23,312 bases of DNA from Coprinopsis marcescibilis (GCA_004369085.1 ML210474.1:1-23312), one strand, 5' to 3'. Counted from the stretch's first letter, positions 11,630 to 23,031 are shown. Made by a program: numbers and translations. The notes: generated from the sequence alone by a model not told the origin.

Positions 11630-12138
11630 ACATAACAGCGTGTTGAGAAAGAAGTAATGGTTCCCCTTCTTGCAGGGCCGACGATATATATTTTTGTTCT
11701 GAATGGACATGTATCACTATATTCCTTTGGCAGTTATATTCTTTCTCCGCCCTTTTCATATTCCCCGATGAACAAACCAAACTACCTACGTGTAGCTTAA
11801 TGTGCTTTAGTCCCTTTTCATTTTTTGGTGTGATGTTACCCCGATTACTACTCTACGACTTGCCTCGATTGGACCGTTGGTCGTGATATCAAGATATTGA
11901 ATATACATTTACATACATGATTATCTGGAGAACTCGGTGTCGGTGTGACTGAACAACGGCGATTCGCTTTTGCAACAGCTTTGGGTAACTTTCCGAAGTT
12001 TCCGTTCTGTGCAGAACATGATCATGACGTCATTCAGTAGTCCGCGGCCCCTGAGCCTAATGAGCCTAACATTCAAACGTTCACGCGTTCCTTTTGACGT
12101 CGACAGATACATATCGCCTGGCAGGACTCGTTCTTGCC
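11630..12138. other. 3' region of the kinase gene and promoter of the next gene
   Basis: About 0.5 kb without coding signals. The first half is AT-rich, as expected of a 3' UTR. The antisense frames at 11445-11780 read over the last kinase exon and have no motif. Confidence 0.35.
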
Positions 12139-12826
12139 ATGGAAGACGACAAGCGCGTGACGTTCATTCGTTTTCTGGAAGAGGAGGATGTGGAGCCGGC
12201 GTACTCTGAGATCGGTCCCCTCGGGATGAGGGACTTATCCGATTCCTGGCTTGCAGGGACATCTGAATCTGATGAGTTCATTAGCCCTGCGCATACTGAT
12301 GATCCCGCAGGAGGTGAGAGTGTCTGATTTACCCAGTCGCACCCCAACAAAGTTCATCCTCGGGCTAGGGCAATTTGCAGGAGATGGTAGTGTTTCCTAC
12401 TACTGGCTCAACCCAGAGACTGCAAGTGTGCGAGCGACATGGGTGGACGATGAAGATGACCGGCCGTTGTCTGAGATCGGGTCAAACAGTGATAGGCTGT
12501 CTCTGGTTGATATGAGCCTTTCGACTCCGTGTGGACTCGAATGCTTGAGCTCTCGGAGGGAGAGTTCTGTAGCTCGAGACTGGCTGTCGTATCAGAAAGA
12601 TGTGGGGGGATCTGCCAGTGAGGAACTTGGTTCAAGCAGACCCAGCCAGGCTGTAAAAAAGGAGAGAAAAGGTAGAAAGAGAAGGCTCGCGCAAAAGCTA
12701 GAGGAAATGCGAACGGTGGTGGTTCAAATGGATGAAGCACGGAGGAAGGAGAGGCAAATTGTACTTGAGCAGTTGAGTGATGTTAGAATGCAGTTGGAAA
12801 GGCTGAATATACTTGCTAGACCTTGA
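12139..12826 (+). CDS. 206-aa protein with basic coiled-coil C-terminus, unknown function
   Basis: Two exons, 12139-12313 and 12381-12826, are joined by a 67-nt GT-AG intron (GTGAGA ... TTTGCAG) in matching phase. The ATG is in a strong GCCATGG context; the same frame is open about 69 nt further upstream but has no earlier ATG. Residues 1-110 are acidic and Ser-rich, with two similar phrases (AYSEIGP near 26 and PLSEIGS near 90). Residues about 150-205 are basic and then helical with heptad-like Leu/Met spacing (KKERKGRKRR, then KLEEMRTVV ... LEQLSDVRMQLERLNIL), so a coiled coil is likely. KKERKGRKRR could be a nuclear localisation signal. I do not recognise the family. It ends about 380 bp before copy A of the methyltransferase pair, on the same strand. 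Confidence 0.6.
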
Positions 12827-13202
12827 CTCATAGTCATTCTGTGATATGGATATTGGTATAATGATTCGACCTTGGGGCACCCTAATTGCAACGGTGCTAC
12901 TTTTAACAGGGGCTATATTACTACAAATGGGTCATTGTGGTCCGTGCTTCTAACGGGCCGACAGCGGCTCGCGCTTATGTTTTAGCTCGGGAACGCTTGG
13001 CATGAACGACTGTCGACGAGTATACCTCCAACCCACTATCACTAATAAAAGTGCGATACCGTACTTGATCGTTACAGTTGGCAGCACCTCTGCCTGAACC
13101 ACGGCAAAACTCCTTGCCAACCTTCCTCGCTCACGGGCGTTCAGCGGTCAACCGACTGCCAGCATCCAACGTCCCGGGGGTGTGCTTGAGCGGACGCGTA
13201 TA
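12827..13202. promoter_or_regulatory. intergenic region upstream of DNA methyltransferase copy A
   Basis: 376 bp without a supported gene. An ACGCGT box (MCB-like) lies at 13194-13199, only a few bases before the ATG at 13203, so it is probably in the leader rather than in the promoter. No clear TATA box is seen. Confidence 0.3.
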
Positions 13203-16200
13203 ATGTCGACAGTGAGCTCGAGAACGCGCGGGAAGGCAGGGTCTATCTCAGCACAGAAAAGTGGAACTGATCGCCCAGTTGGGGCTGGGAGGGTTAGCTC
13301 GGAGTCGAGTTCTTCGACCGAAAAGTCTCGTTCTGGGACGTCCTCGAAGAGAAGTAGTGAGGGACTAGATGCGACCCCAAGGGTGAGTAGATTGGCTACT
13401 CAGTCGGAAGCCAGCATTAAATCAGCCTGTCGCCTAGTCTATCAAGCATAGGAAGCAGCCTGAAAGTGAGTTGGCCTTGACTCGTTATCAAGTCGTTTCC
13501 CGTGTTTACAGTTTGACTGACGCATGGTTTTTAGCGGCGTACTATGTCGAAAAGCCAGAGGAAGTATGGGAAACGGGGGAACTCGCTGTTGCTGGTGAAG
13601 AGCCGGATGAACGAGAGCTGGATGAAAATGGCAATCTCAAGAAAGTCGTTCGCTTACTGATGGGTTTCGCGATTTTCGACCCTTGCAATAAAAACAAGAT
13701 GGTTTCTCTTGATGCATTGGATACCGACGACGATGATAGGGAAATGGAAGCTGCTGGATATGTCCGAGCGAAATACCAACGTGAGGAGGGCTCGCAAGAC
13801 GAGTTGGATGATGAGGCAGAACTTGAGGAAGAACAAGACTTGCTATATGTGCGGTTAAGTGGTATCATACGATACTATTTTGACTTCACGATACCAGATG
13901 AGTGCGTCGATTTAGATTAGACTATTGGGTATATCGCTAACGTCTTTGAAAGCCCTGTTTGGATTGAAACTCAATACGCGTTTTACATCCTTGACGGACC
14001 CTCGAACGAGTACGCGTTCCACTTCAGGAATTTTTACAGGCCCAAATACATAGCACAGAGGCTCATTTCTAGTGCCGTTGCAGAAGAAGAAATGCCTTGG
14101 GATGACTTTATAGAGGATTCTCGAGGCTGCAAAGATATGTTTGGGGAGACATGGGTCGAAAGTGATTTGTGGCGTGCTGTATGTGCGTTTTCGTGTGCCA
14201 TTCACAAATACTAACTTGATGTAGGCAGATGAAATTTACGGCGCCCTCGATGACCTAAACAATGGTGGGTTACACGAGACGCCAATTGTCGAACATTTCC
14301 TCAATAAAACATCGGGCAAGGGACGTAAGAAACGATCAGGAGCTAACGCTTCCAAGCGACGAATGGCGAATAAAGTCCCGAAGTCGAGGTTGGCTGGGAA
14401 CCCTGATTCCGCCGTGTTGAAGGCAAAGAACCAGAGACCTGTGCAGATAACGTCGCGCATCGCGGCAATTGCTCGAGACTACATCCATAGCGAACTTCAA
14501 GTCATCGGTCCCCCGCCGCGTGCGCCTGACAAGGTGGCTCTGGAGAAGCAAAGGAAGGAGAGGCTGCGTCAGATTGACCAACTAATGACACGGGCAGGAA
14601 AAGTGGATGTTGAACTCAGGTGGAAGGCGAAATCCAAAGGTGGCTCTGATTTCCTTTCTCGTGTTGTTGTCGACGGACAGGAGTTCGAAGTGAGAGGCCA
14701 TCATATCCTTACCCTGTTGGCGCTGACCTGAAAGGTTCTCAATAGGTCGGCGACGTCATTGTGATCATAAACGAACGCCACCCATTTTGGAAAAATGATC
14801 TTGATTCAAACGAGGAGTACGTGGTACCTCCAGATGCACATGTATTTGACTACTTTTGGTTCGTAAGCTTTAGTTCTCATAGCACTCGCCGTATTCACCC
14901 TATTTTCAGGTTTGCCCATGTACATTCGCTTTCGGGAGAAGGGACCGCTCATGTGCAATGGTTCGAGCACGGAGTGTGCACATTCATGCAAGAAACTGCC
15001 AATCCTCAGCAATTATTCCTCACATGGTTGTGTGACGACCTTGATTTTTCGGACATCCTTGGAAAAGTCGACTTCGAATGGAAACGCACAGTGGATTTTG
15101 TGCCTACGCCCAACCAGTTTTTCTGTTGGTAAGAGCGCCACAACCCCCGATTCTCTGGTTTCTCAATTTTGTTTGCAAAGGCAGATGTTCATCCGAACTC
15201 GCGACAGTGTCTCCACTCCAGAAATTGACTGGGCGAACTGGGGGACGGCGATGCAAATGCCCCCGCCTTTCAACTGTCCTGTTTGTGCTTACAAGCATGA
15301 AGAGGAGGACAAGAAGAGACTTCGAAAAACAAAAGATGACCAAGGTACTCCAAACGGATTCTCCTTCAAGGGGATTCATTATCATCTACACGATGTTGTC
15401 CTTTATGAAGGACCGGAAGAAAGAGATAAACAGAAACCCCAACCCGCGAAGATAGGCTATATCACTGGTTTCGAAAAGAGGTCAAAGGGAAATGACTATG
15501 GTCGTGTGGTCTGCAGAAGGTTTGGCAGGATTGCGGACATTGATTCTGACATTATCCACAAGGACGGGAAGATTGGGAAAGATGAGGCATGTGTATCATC
15601 TTTATCACTTGAACATGCTATTGACGATGGTTTCAGAGGCATTTGTTCGTGACAGAAGAAGAGGAGAAGGTGGATATAAACAGTCTAATCAAGGTCGTGC
15701 ACGTTCCCCATCTCGATCTGGTCGAACGAGAGGTGGAAGGCGGCCTCCAAAGCTGGGCGGATGCATCTCCACCAAACCACTTCTACGTTCAGTTCATGTT
15801 TCCAACGATGGAGCCGCAATCATGGGATGAACACAGGGTGCTTGGGCTTTATGAACTGCCTGCTTGTTCTCTTTGTTGGAACAAGAAGCTCCAAGAGGTG
15901 AAGGCCCAAGAATGGTTTGAAAAGACGATGGTGCATATGTCTGCCATTGATGTCTTTGCCGGCGGAGGAGGTTATGGTCTTGGTTTGACTCTCGGCTCTC
16001 GCGGGTTATTGAAAGTCACCTATGCGATCGAAATCAGCCCCAGTGCGGCACGGACATTCAAGTAAAAGCGTTTTTCTTCGTTGTCCATCGTTCTCTGACA
16101 TTTGCTTTTTAAAGGTTGAACTCCCCGGAGACTGTTGTTATTTGTCAAGACTCGGGGGATGTCGCAGGATATTGGGAGAAACTTTTGCAAGGTCGCAAGG

Positions 16201-17867
16201 TCAAAGCGCTTTTCCAACTTTATGGTGATCAGATGGTCGAGGTTCCTCCGCCGCCAGAGAAACGTTCTATCAAGTGTGTAATCGCAGGCTTTCCCTGGTG
16301 AGTGCCGGCCCAAGTCAAAGGTTGGAATTGGAATTGATTGTGAATCGTGATTAGCCAGCCACATTCGGGTATGAACATGTACAAGAAGTCAGATGATCCC
16401 AAGTCCCACCAATACCTGAACGCTCTTTCGTACGTTGACATGTTTGAACCCGACATTGTCTTCTTTGAGAATGTACCAAACTTTCTCTACTACAAACCTG
16501 GTGCAACTCAAGTCGATGAACATCGTGTGACGGGAGGACTCGAACACGGAGGGGTGAAATTGGTGTTTCGTGCATTGCACGAGATGGGGTATGAGTTTTT
16601 TTTTTTTTTGCACTTTCTGCAACTCTCTGAATGTTCGACATCTTTCAGGTATCAAGTTAGTCTTGCCCTTCATAACGCCGGGCACTATGGCGCGCCTCAA
16701 GGCCGGACCCGAATGGTCATTGTTGCGGCGCGTATGGGAGTGCCTCTCCCTCAGCTTCCAGAGCTGTCTTATGCATTCCCTGATCCGGTCAGAGAGCTCA
16801 AACTGCAGTACCCCTTTGATACCAGAAGATGTGATATCTTGCCTGGTCGGACGGAACTGGGGTCTGTTTCGCATTACCCCGTCACAATTGGAGATGCCAT
16901 TTCAGATCTTCCCCGCTTTAACTGGTGAGTTAACAATGCTGTCGTATCAGCTTATAGTGGATTGGTAATCGACGATATCGTAGGGGTCTAGGACGCGGGC
17001 GACAAGAGAAAGACGGCGATGTGCAGGTCATAGAATGTTCGAAATCGCAGAATTTCTGTGGGATCCAAGGAAAAGCAGAGTACCGCCATCGACCTCGGAC
17101 TAGGTTTCAGGTGGAAGCAAGGCTGAAGCCGTCAGCCGACATTCAGCACTATACAAGGTGCTACAACCCGGAGACTGTAAACCGGTATGAGCATTCCCTA
17201 CCTACAATAAATCCATTTTTACTTATGCTCGCTGCTTGGTTTTTAGGGTCTTGGGGATCAGTTTGGAACCTGGGGCAAACTTCAAAGGTTAGCCTGGAAT
17301 TTTTTGTCTTTTACTAACCGAATGCTGACAACATCTACAGGCTTGAATCCTGAAGATCAGACATGGGAGACTGCCAATCAACTCTCATATACCGGTCGGG
17401 CAGCCTTCAAGAAAAGTACGTTCGCTGTTCAGTGGCCTCGAAGGGTCCCCCTAACTGAACGTCTAGAATTGTACGGTCGTCTGGGCCGGGATGATTATTT
17501 CCCGACGATTGTCACGAATATGAGTCCAACTGCAAAGCAGAGCCAGGTTCTTCACCCCTGGGTGCGTAACAATGCCGTGTACTACAACATCGGACTAACA
17601 CGAGCTCCAGTGCAAACGAGTCTATACGGTTCGAGAGCTTGCGAGGTCACAAGGGTTTCCTGATTGGTTTCGTCTTGTAGCGCACGGCGAAAACGTGACT
17701 ACGGTGAGTGAACCTTTTGCTCGCTGTCACATAACCTCCAACGCTGAATATTCTATCAGATGGTACGGCACATTGGCAATGCCGTTCCTATACCTTTGGG
17801 GAAAGCTCTGGGGAACGAACTTTTCAAGTCCCGTTTCGAGGAGGAACAGAATAACAACCATTTTTGA
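13203..17867 (+). CDS. DNMT1-type DNA (cytosine-5) methyltransferase, copy A
   Basis: Seventeen exons (13203-13382, 13447-13465, 13535-13901, 13953-14178, 14225-14689, 14746-14858, 14910-15128, 15181-15586, 15637-16061, 16115-16297, 16355-16588, 16649-16924, 16984-17184, 17247-17287, 17341-17561, 17611-17703, 17760-17867) give 1258 aa. Ser-rich tail 1-66; RFTS about 90-265 with an acidic insert; basic linker with GPPPRAP at 359-365; BAH1 from 420; CPVC at 562-565; BAH2 about 585-740; catalytic domain with motif I (IDVFAGGGG, 769-777), PCQ (C868), ENV 906-908, QGRTR 963-967 and IGNAVP 1228-1233. The Cys868 codon is split by an intron. By family it methylates cytosine C5 using S-adenosylmethionine, mostly as maintenance in the nucleus, with RFTS reading hemimethylated-site marks. 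There is no CXXC finger before BAH1, as usual in fungal DNMT1/MASC2 types. It is tandem with copy B. Confidence 0.92.
15587..15636 (+). other. probable GC-AG intron in methyltransferase copy A
   Basis: Intron 8 begins GAG|GCATGT and ends TTTCAG|AGG. It must be removed, since read-through meets a stop. The same intron in copy B starts GAG|GTGATT, and both joins give DE followed by RHLF. A weaker GT donor six bases downstream (15593, GTATCA) is also in frame and would add Ala-Cys; GC fits the flanking consensus better. Confidence 0.6.
16589..16648 (+). repeat. T14 homopolymer inside intron 11 of copy A
   Basis: Intron 11 (GTATGA ... TTTCAG) holds an unbroken run of 14 T at 16596-16609. It is a likely length-variable site and a place where reads or assemblies go wrong, but it does not touch coding sequence. 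Confidence 0.6.
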
Positions 17868-18313
17868 ATTTTACGCGGAGGATAGAGGAGGCCAGTCACA
17901 TCTAAACGAATATCTGGCAATGCCATGTAGATTCAAGAACGTATTAGTATTAGCTTATTACCAAAATGCCTTACAATGAGCTTGTCTCAAGCTGCAAACT
18001 TTTAATAAGACTTGCAGCGCTTGGCAGGTCGAAGTCGAAGGTCGCGGGCCGGGCGCGTTCACAATATAAGGACTTTCCAAGTTAAGCGTGAGTGCAGCTC
18101 TAGCCGTGACGACGACCACCCCCTCGTACCAGCCAGTGGTAGTCACTTGCTGCTCGCCGTATCATCGGTGGAGGTCCTCGTCGCCGTATTGTCACAACAC
18201 TGGAATAGCACCTCTAATCCATTCACCACAAATTCCCCAAGCACATTTGCAGCATCGGGGGTTAAAGAATACTTTGCAAACTTCAAGCATATCGGGTACG
18301 GGAGCATATATCG
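17868..18313. promoter_or_regulatory. intergenic region between methyltransferase copies A and B
   Basis: 446 bp on which copy B must depend for its promoter. A TATAAG element is at 18065-18070, about 244 nt before the ATG. A short hairpin (CTGCAA 17992-17997 with TTGCAG 18012-18017, loop 14) lies just after copy A and might mark its 3' end. No resemblance to the region upstream of copy A is obvious by eye. Confidence 0.3.
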
Positions 18314-21300
18314 ATGAGCAAACGACACAGGCCCACCGCGCTCGATGTCTCATTTCAAGATGAGGAACCGGATCGACAGCCCACTAAGCGTGTATCAAGC
18401 CAAACGTCTCGCCCTGCTACTCCGCTGAAGAGACTAAGCGAAGCACCAGAGGATACAAGGGTGAGTACCTAGTGGCTAATCCTACATAGTGAATGCATCA
18501 TGAACCCTGTTCGATGTAGGCTCTGAAACGCTCATTACCGGCTGGTATGTCTTTACTCCTCGCCTGACTTGCGATAGACGTATCTGACGGGTTATTAGTT
18601 TCGCATTATGCAAACGTTGTTGAAGCACAGGAAATCGAAGAAACAGCAGGCCTTGATATCCCTGGAGAAGATCCTGACGACCAAAACAGCACAGTTCGAG
18701 TCAATAACAAGATCGTCCGAATGCTTGATGGATTCACCGTCTTCGACCCGAACCATCGAAGGGAAATGGTTTCCCTCGCAGCACTCGAATCTCCGGACAG
18801 GCACGACAGACAAATCCGTGTCATTGGTTATGTCAAGGCGTGCTACAAAGACGGAACTGACGAAGATGAAGGGCAGGAAGAAGAGGAAATTCCTCCGTAT
18901 GTCCACTTGAATACGATAGAGCGGTACTCTATCGACTTCACGAAGAAGGATGAGTGAGGCCTTCGACTTTCTCATCCTTTCTATTCTTATGTCGTGCTTA
19001 TAGCCCCGTGTGGATTGAGACAAAGTTTGCCTTCTACATCCTCGACACTCCCTCGGAGCAGTATGCTGCATTTTTCCAGCATTTCTACACTCCGCGATGT
19101 ATGGCACAGGCTGTGATATCTACGGCGATACGGCACCCACGTACGGGCTGGGACGAATTTATGACACAGTTTACAGAAACAGTTGACATGTTTGGAGAGA
19201 CTTGGCGTGAACGTGATCTTAATACTTCAGTACGTGTTCCGATATTTGCGTTCCAGTTCGAATGGCTAAGCATCTTGTACTCTTTAGCAAGACGAGATCT
19301 ACGAGGCCCTCGAAGAAGTGGTTGACATTCGGAAGGGGCTCCTCGAAACCCCGATTATTCAAAGGTTCCTTCGCAAGTTCCAACGCGCCGCACCAAGTCA
19401 GAGTCGACCTCTACAAAGACGTAAACGACATGTTGAAAGGGCCATTCCAGTGGGAAATAAGGACCTTTGGGTTCTTAGACCGGAAAACCAAAACCCTACT
19501 CACGTAACGCCTCTCATTGCTTCTCTTGCGAAAGGACTCGTACTAGAAGAATTGAAAGTCGTTGGTCCACCTCCCCGTGCACCCAACCGGGCAGCATTGG
19601 AAGAACAAAGGAAAAAGCGACAGGCTCAAGTCATTCGCTTGATAAAACGCGGTCGAAACCCCAATCGAAAGTATTATTGGAGGCGGGAGGATAAGCTTTC
19701 CGCAGGTTCGGCATATCTTTCTCGGATTACCGTTGAAGATGAGGAGTATAAGGTACGGGCCCGAGCTGTGAAGACTTTGATGCCAACTAAATGCTGTTTG
19801 CATAGGTTGGCGATGTAGTCGTGACAATGAGCGATCTGCATCCAGTCTGGAACAATATTCGAGAAGATCCAGGTTACATTGTCCCTGGCGAAGCTCGCCA
19901 CTCTGATTACTTCTGGTAAGTTTGCCTTTTGGTTTCAGTACACGAAAAGAACCCTTTGTTAATGGACCCCAAAGGTTTGCATATATACACCGAATCTCAC
20001 ATGAAAATGGAACTGCGCACGCCCAATGGTTTGAACACGGCTCTTTCGGTTCCTTGAAAGAACTAGCAAATCAACAAGAGCTGTATCTTACGAACTTGTG
20101 CGACGAACTTCCCGTGAAGAACATTCTAGGAAAGATTTCACTCAAATGGAAATGTGAAGAGGACACGGTTGTCGGATCAGAGGAGTTTTTTTGTTGGTAA
20201 GGCTTGCCTTCACTTTATGCTGTCCTCTATTACAACTTTATTTTCATAGGAAAATGTTCAATCGTCTCAAACACGAATATGTCGAGATCGATTGGGTTGG
20301 GTTTGATTCTGCAAAGGAAGCTGAGACATGCCCTTCTTGCATTCATCACGACACTGAGCGGGAAAAGGACGCTTTCAAGAAGATCAAAGATGATGATGGC
20401 AAGACCACCGGGATTGCGTTTGAAGGCAAGGAGTACCACGATGGCGATTTTGTCCTATATCGTCCCCGAGAGGTGGATGGGACGGAAGTTCTGGGACCTG
20501 CAAATATCGGGCAGATATCTCAGGTCAAGGTTCTGGAAATGTCAAGAAACTACTATGTCATCGTTCGGAAGGTCGGGAGGATCATGGATGTCCGGCCAGA
20601 GATTTTGAAGCAGGTAAAGGTTTTACGAGATGAGGTGATTGCCATTCCTATGCGTCGAGCGCAATTGAAGCTGACAAGTAGCTGCGGCGCAGAGACACCT
20701 TTTCCTCACCAAGGAAATTGAGGAAGTTAAGATCGATCGACTACTCGACGTTATCTATGCTCCATGCCGGGAGTCTGTCGAGGGGAAAATGTCACTCCAG
20801 AAGTGGTTTGACATATCGCCGCACCACTGCTTCATCGAGTACGAGTTCCCCACCATGAACCCCACCTCATGGGATCAACGGGTGAAGATTGATTGTGGAA
20901 CTCGACACCATGTTTGTCGACTGTGCTGGAAAGACAAGCTCGAGGAGATCAAGGAGAGGAGAACATTCCTGGAAGAACTCAGGGAAAATCCCATGCGTGT
21001 GCTTGATCTGTTTGGCGGGGTGGGTGCTTTTAGCATGGGTCTGGTTGAGGGAAGTGGGGGTATGATGAGGGTGGAATACGCAGTGGAGATCAGTCCGAGT
21101 GCTGCGAGGACTTTCAAGTAAGCTCCACCTATTTTCTCATGTAGATGTGGGATTATGTTTCTGACTTTTCCTCAGAAAGAATTCCCCGCGTACAAAAGTT
21201 ACCAACCAGTGTGCGAATGTTGTTTTGGAATTTTGGATCAAATACTGGGAGGGTCACGACATCAAGTTTCCAGTCCAGCTGGAGGATGGGACGAAGATTC

Positions 21301-22944
21301 CGCCACCACCTCCGAAAAGTTTCATCCAGGCCATTGTGGCTGGATTCCCATGGTGGGCTACGTCGTGCTTCACAGGGGGCATGCTTCTTACTTTTTATCA
21401 GCCAGGCACATTCGTCGTTGAACAGGTTCAAGAAGGCGAACGACCCGAAGAATAACCTTGTTTTGAATGCCCTGTCCTTCGTAGATGCTATTCGACCAGA
21501 TCTTGTGATGTTCGAAAACGTTCCGGGGTTTCTTTTTCACCGCCTCAACGCGAAACAGGTTTCCGAATGCCGAGTTGAGGGAGGTGTGGAGAATGGCGGT
21601 GTGAAGCTGGTAGTGAGAGCTTTGGGTGATATGGGGTAACCCTTTTTACGCACCCTTTGATAGCCTTTTTTGTTGACCTTGCGAACAGGTATCAAGTTCG
21701 ACTCGGTCTCCTTCACGCGGGGCACTATGGCACACCTCAAGACCGAAGGCGGTTATTCATCATTGCAGCACGTATGGGCGTCCCGTTTCCGGATTTCCCG
21801 CAACCCTCGCATGCGTTCCCCGGTTCCACACAACTGGAGATCAAGCTTCCTTATGGGGTTGACAAAGGCAAGGATCTTGTCAAGCTCATTCGGACGCAAC
21901 TGGGTACGGCAGCTCACTATCCTGTTACCGTCGAGGATGCGATTGATGATTTGCCTCTATTTGACTGGTGCGAACTCGGTTGTTCCAACCACCCTTTTGA
22001 CGAATTCCGCGACTGATCAGAATCGTGATTGTAGGAAATTACCAAATAGTGGAAGAAATCTTGAAAATCCTGCGAGAGATGCTTTGAACCGCAAAGAATT
22101 TCCAGAATTGGAATGTTCGGTGCTGGACAGGTTTTGTGGGTTCAAGGGGACAAAGCAGTATCACCATGCCCCCACTACGCGGTACCAACTGGAAGCCCGA
22201 ATAAAGCCCACATCGAATTTGCAGCATTTCACTAGAGTATTTGATGCAAGGAAGGTACGAAAGTAAGCCGTCTTAAATATATACCTCAGGTCGTCAACGG
22301 GCTCATCACCGGTACTCCAGGGTAATCAAGGTCCCTTTACGGGCAGGAGCAAATCACAGACGTGTGTATTTGGTTTTGTTGGGAGATACCTCAAGTACTA
22401 ATAGTGGATATAGATCTTCAAATCGAAGAGCATGATTGGCAGGGAGCAAACCCCGTGTCACATTCAGGTCGTAAAAGATGGCGCACGAGTAGGTCTTTTG
22501 TTTGACATCAACACGTCCTGTGAGACTCAGATTGGGATTGCAGAACAATATCTTCGATTGGACAGGAAGGGATTTTTTGCCACGACCGTCACAAATGTGG
22601 ACCCAACGGCCAAGCAGAGTCGTATCCTTCATCCAACTGTATGTGATGTTAAAGCTTTCTGGAAAATGATGTTCCTAACCGGAAGCTAGTGTCGGCGAAT
22701 CGTGACTGTGAGGGAACTGGCGAGATCGCAGGGATTTCCTGACAGTTTTGTGTTCGAATCAAATAATGATAATGTGATCACGGTATGTTGCCCAGTATGA
22801 CTTTCTGTCTTCATTGTACTAAAGTATTTGCGTTGTTGAAAGATGCATCGTCAGATTGGGAATGCTGTCCCGTTGCCTCTTGGAAGGGCGATGGGAAGGG
22901 AGGTTTTTAAAGTGTTCTTTGAAAAATGGAGGGCATCTAGATAG
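18314..22944 (+). CDS. DNMT1-type DNA (cytosine-5) methyltransferase, copy B
   Basis: Exons: 18314-18460, 18520-18544, 18599-18953, 19004-19229, 19288-19752, 19806-19915, 19975-20196, 20250-20634, 20693-21117, 21176-21352, 21402-21635, 21689-21967, 22035-22262, 22321-22361 (or 22363), 22414-22638, 22690-22782, 22843-22944. Same order as copy A: RFTS about 80-250, linker with GPPPRAP from 344, BAH1 from 407, CPSC 544-547, BAH2, motif I (LDLFGGVG, 749-756), PCQ (C846), ENV 884-886, QDRRR 941-945, RLDRKGFFAT target-region end, IGNAVP near the C-terminus. Six coding exons have exactly the length of their copy A partners. Exon 15 is 4 nt longer, which shifts the frame: full coding needs a donor at 22364 (1246 aa), or a 55-nt extra intron at 22485-22539 (1227 aa); otherwise it is a frameshift. 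Function as copy A by family; activity is unproven. Confidence 0.85.
22414..22638 (+). other. exon 15 of copy B: frame conflict
   Basis: Upstream, the frame that resembles copy A (EEHDWQGANPVSHSGR against EDQTWETANQLSYTGR) runs into TGA at 22498-22500. Downstream, the frame that resembles copy A (YLRLDRKGFFAT ... TAKQSRILHP) is the +1 frame. The exon has 225 nt against 221 in copy A. See findings for the three explanations. Confidence 0.7.
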
Positions 22945-23031
22945 AGATGGTCGTTGAGCTGAGATGGAGTGAATATTTATCGTACTTGACGGTAATACAG
23001 TCGACACCGTCTTAAACCATACCGGTGCTAA

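Noticed and set aside
12408..12740. Minus-strand frame of 110 codons
   Set aside because: It is the antisense of the coiled-coil gene's second exon; the sense model has a strong start and a phase-consistent intron.
13383..13470. Early stop after the first exon of copy A, suggesting a pseudogene
   Set aside because: An acceptor at CAAG 13443-13446 opens a 19-nt exon whose phase equals that of copy B exon 2 and leads in frame into the RFTS domain.
16280..16400. Apparent loss of the catalytic PCQ motif (reads AGFPW) in methyltransferase copy A, and the same at 21340-21410 in copy B
   Set aside because: Splicing at the conserved phase-2 introns restores TG|C and gives PCQPHSG and PCQAHSS.
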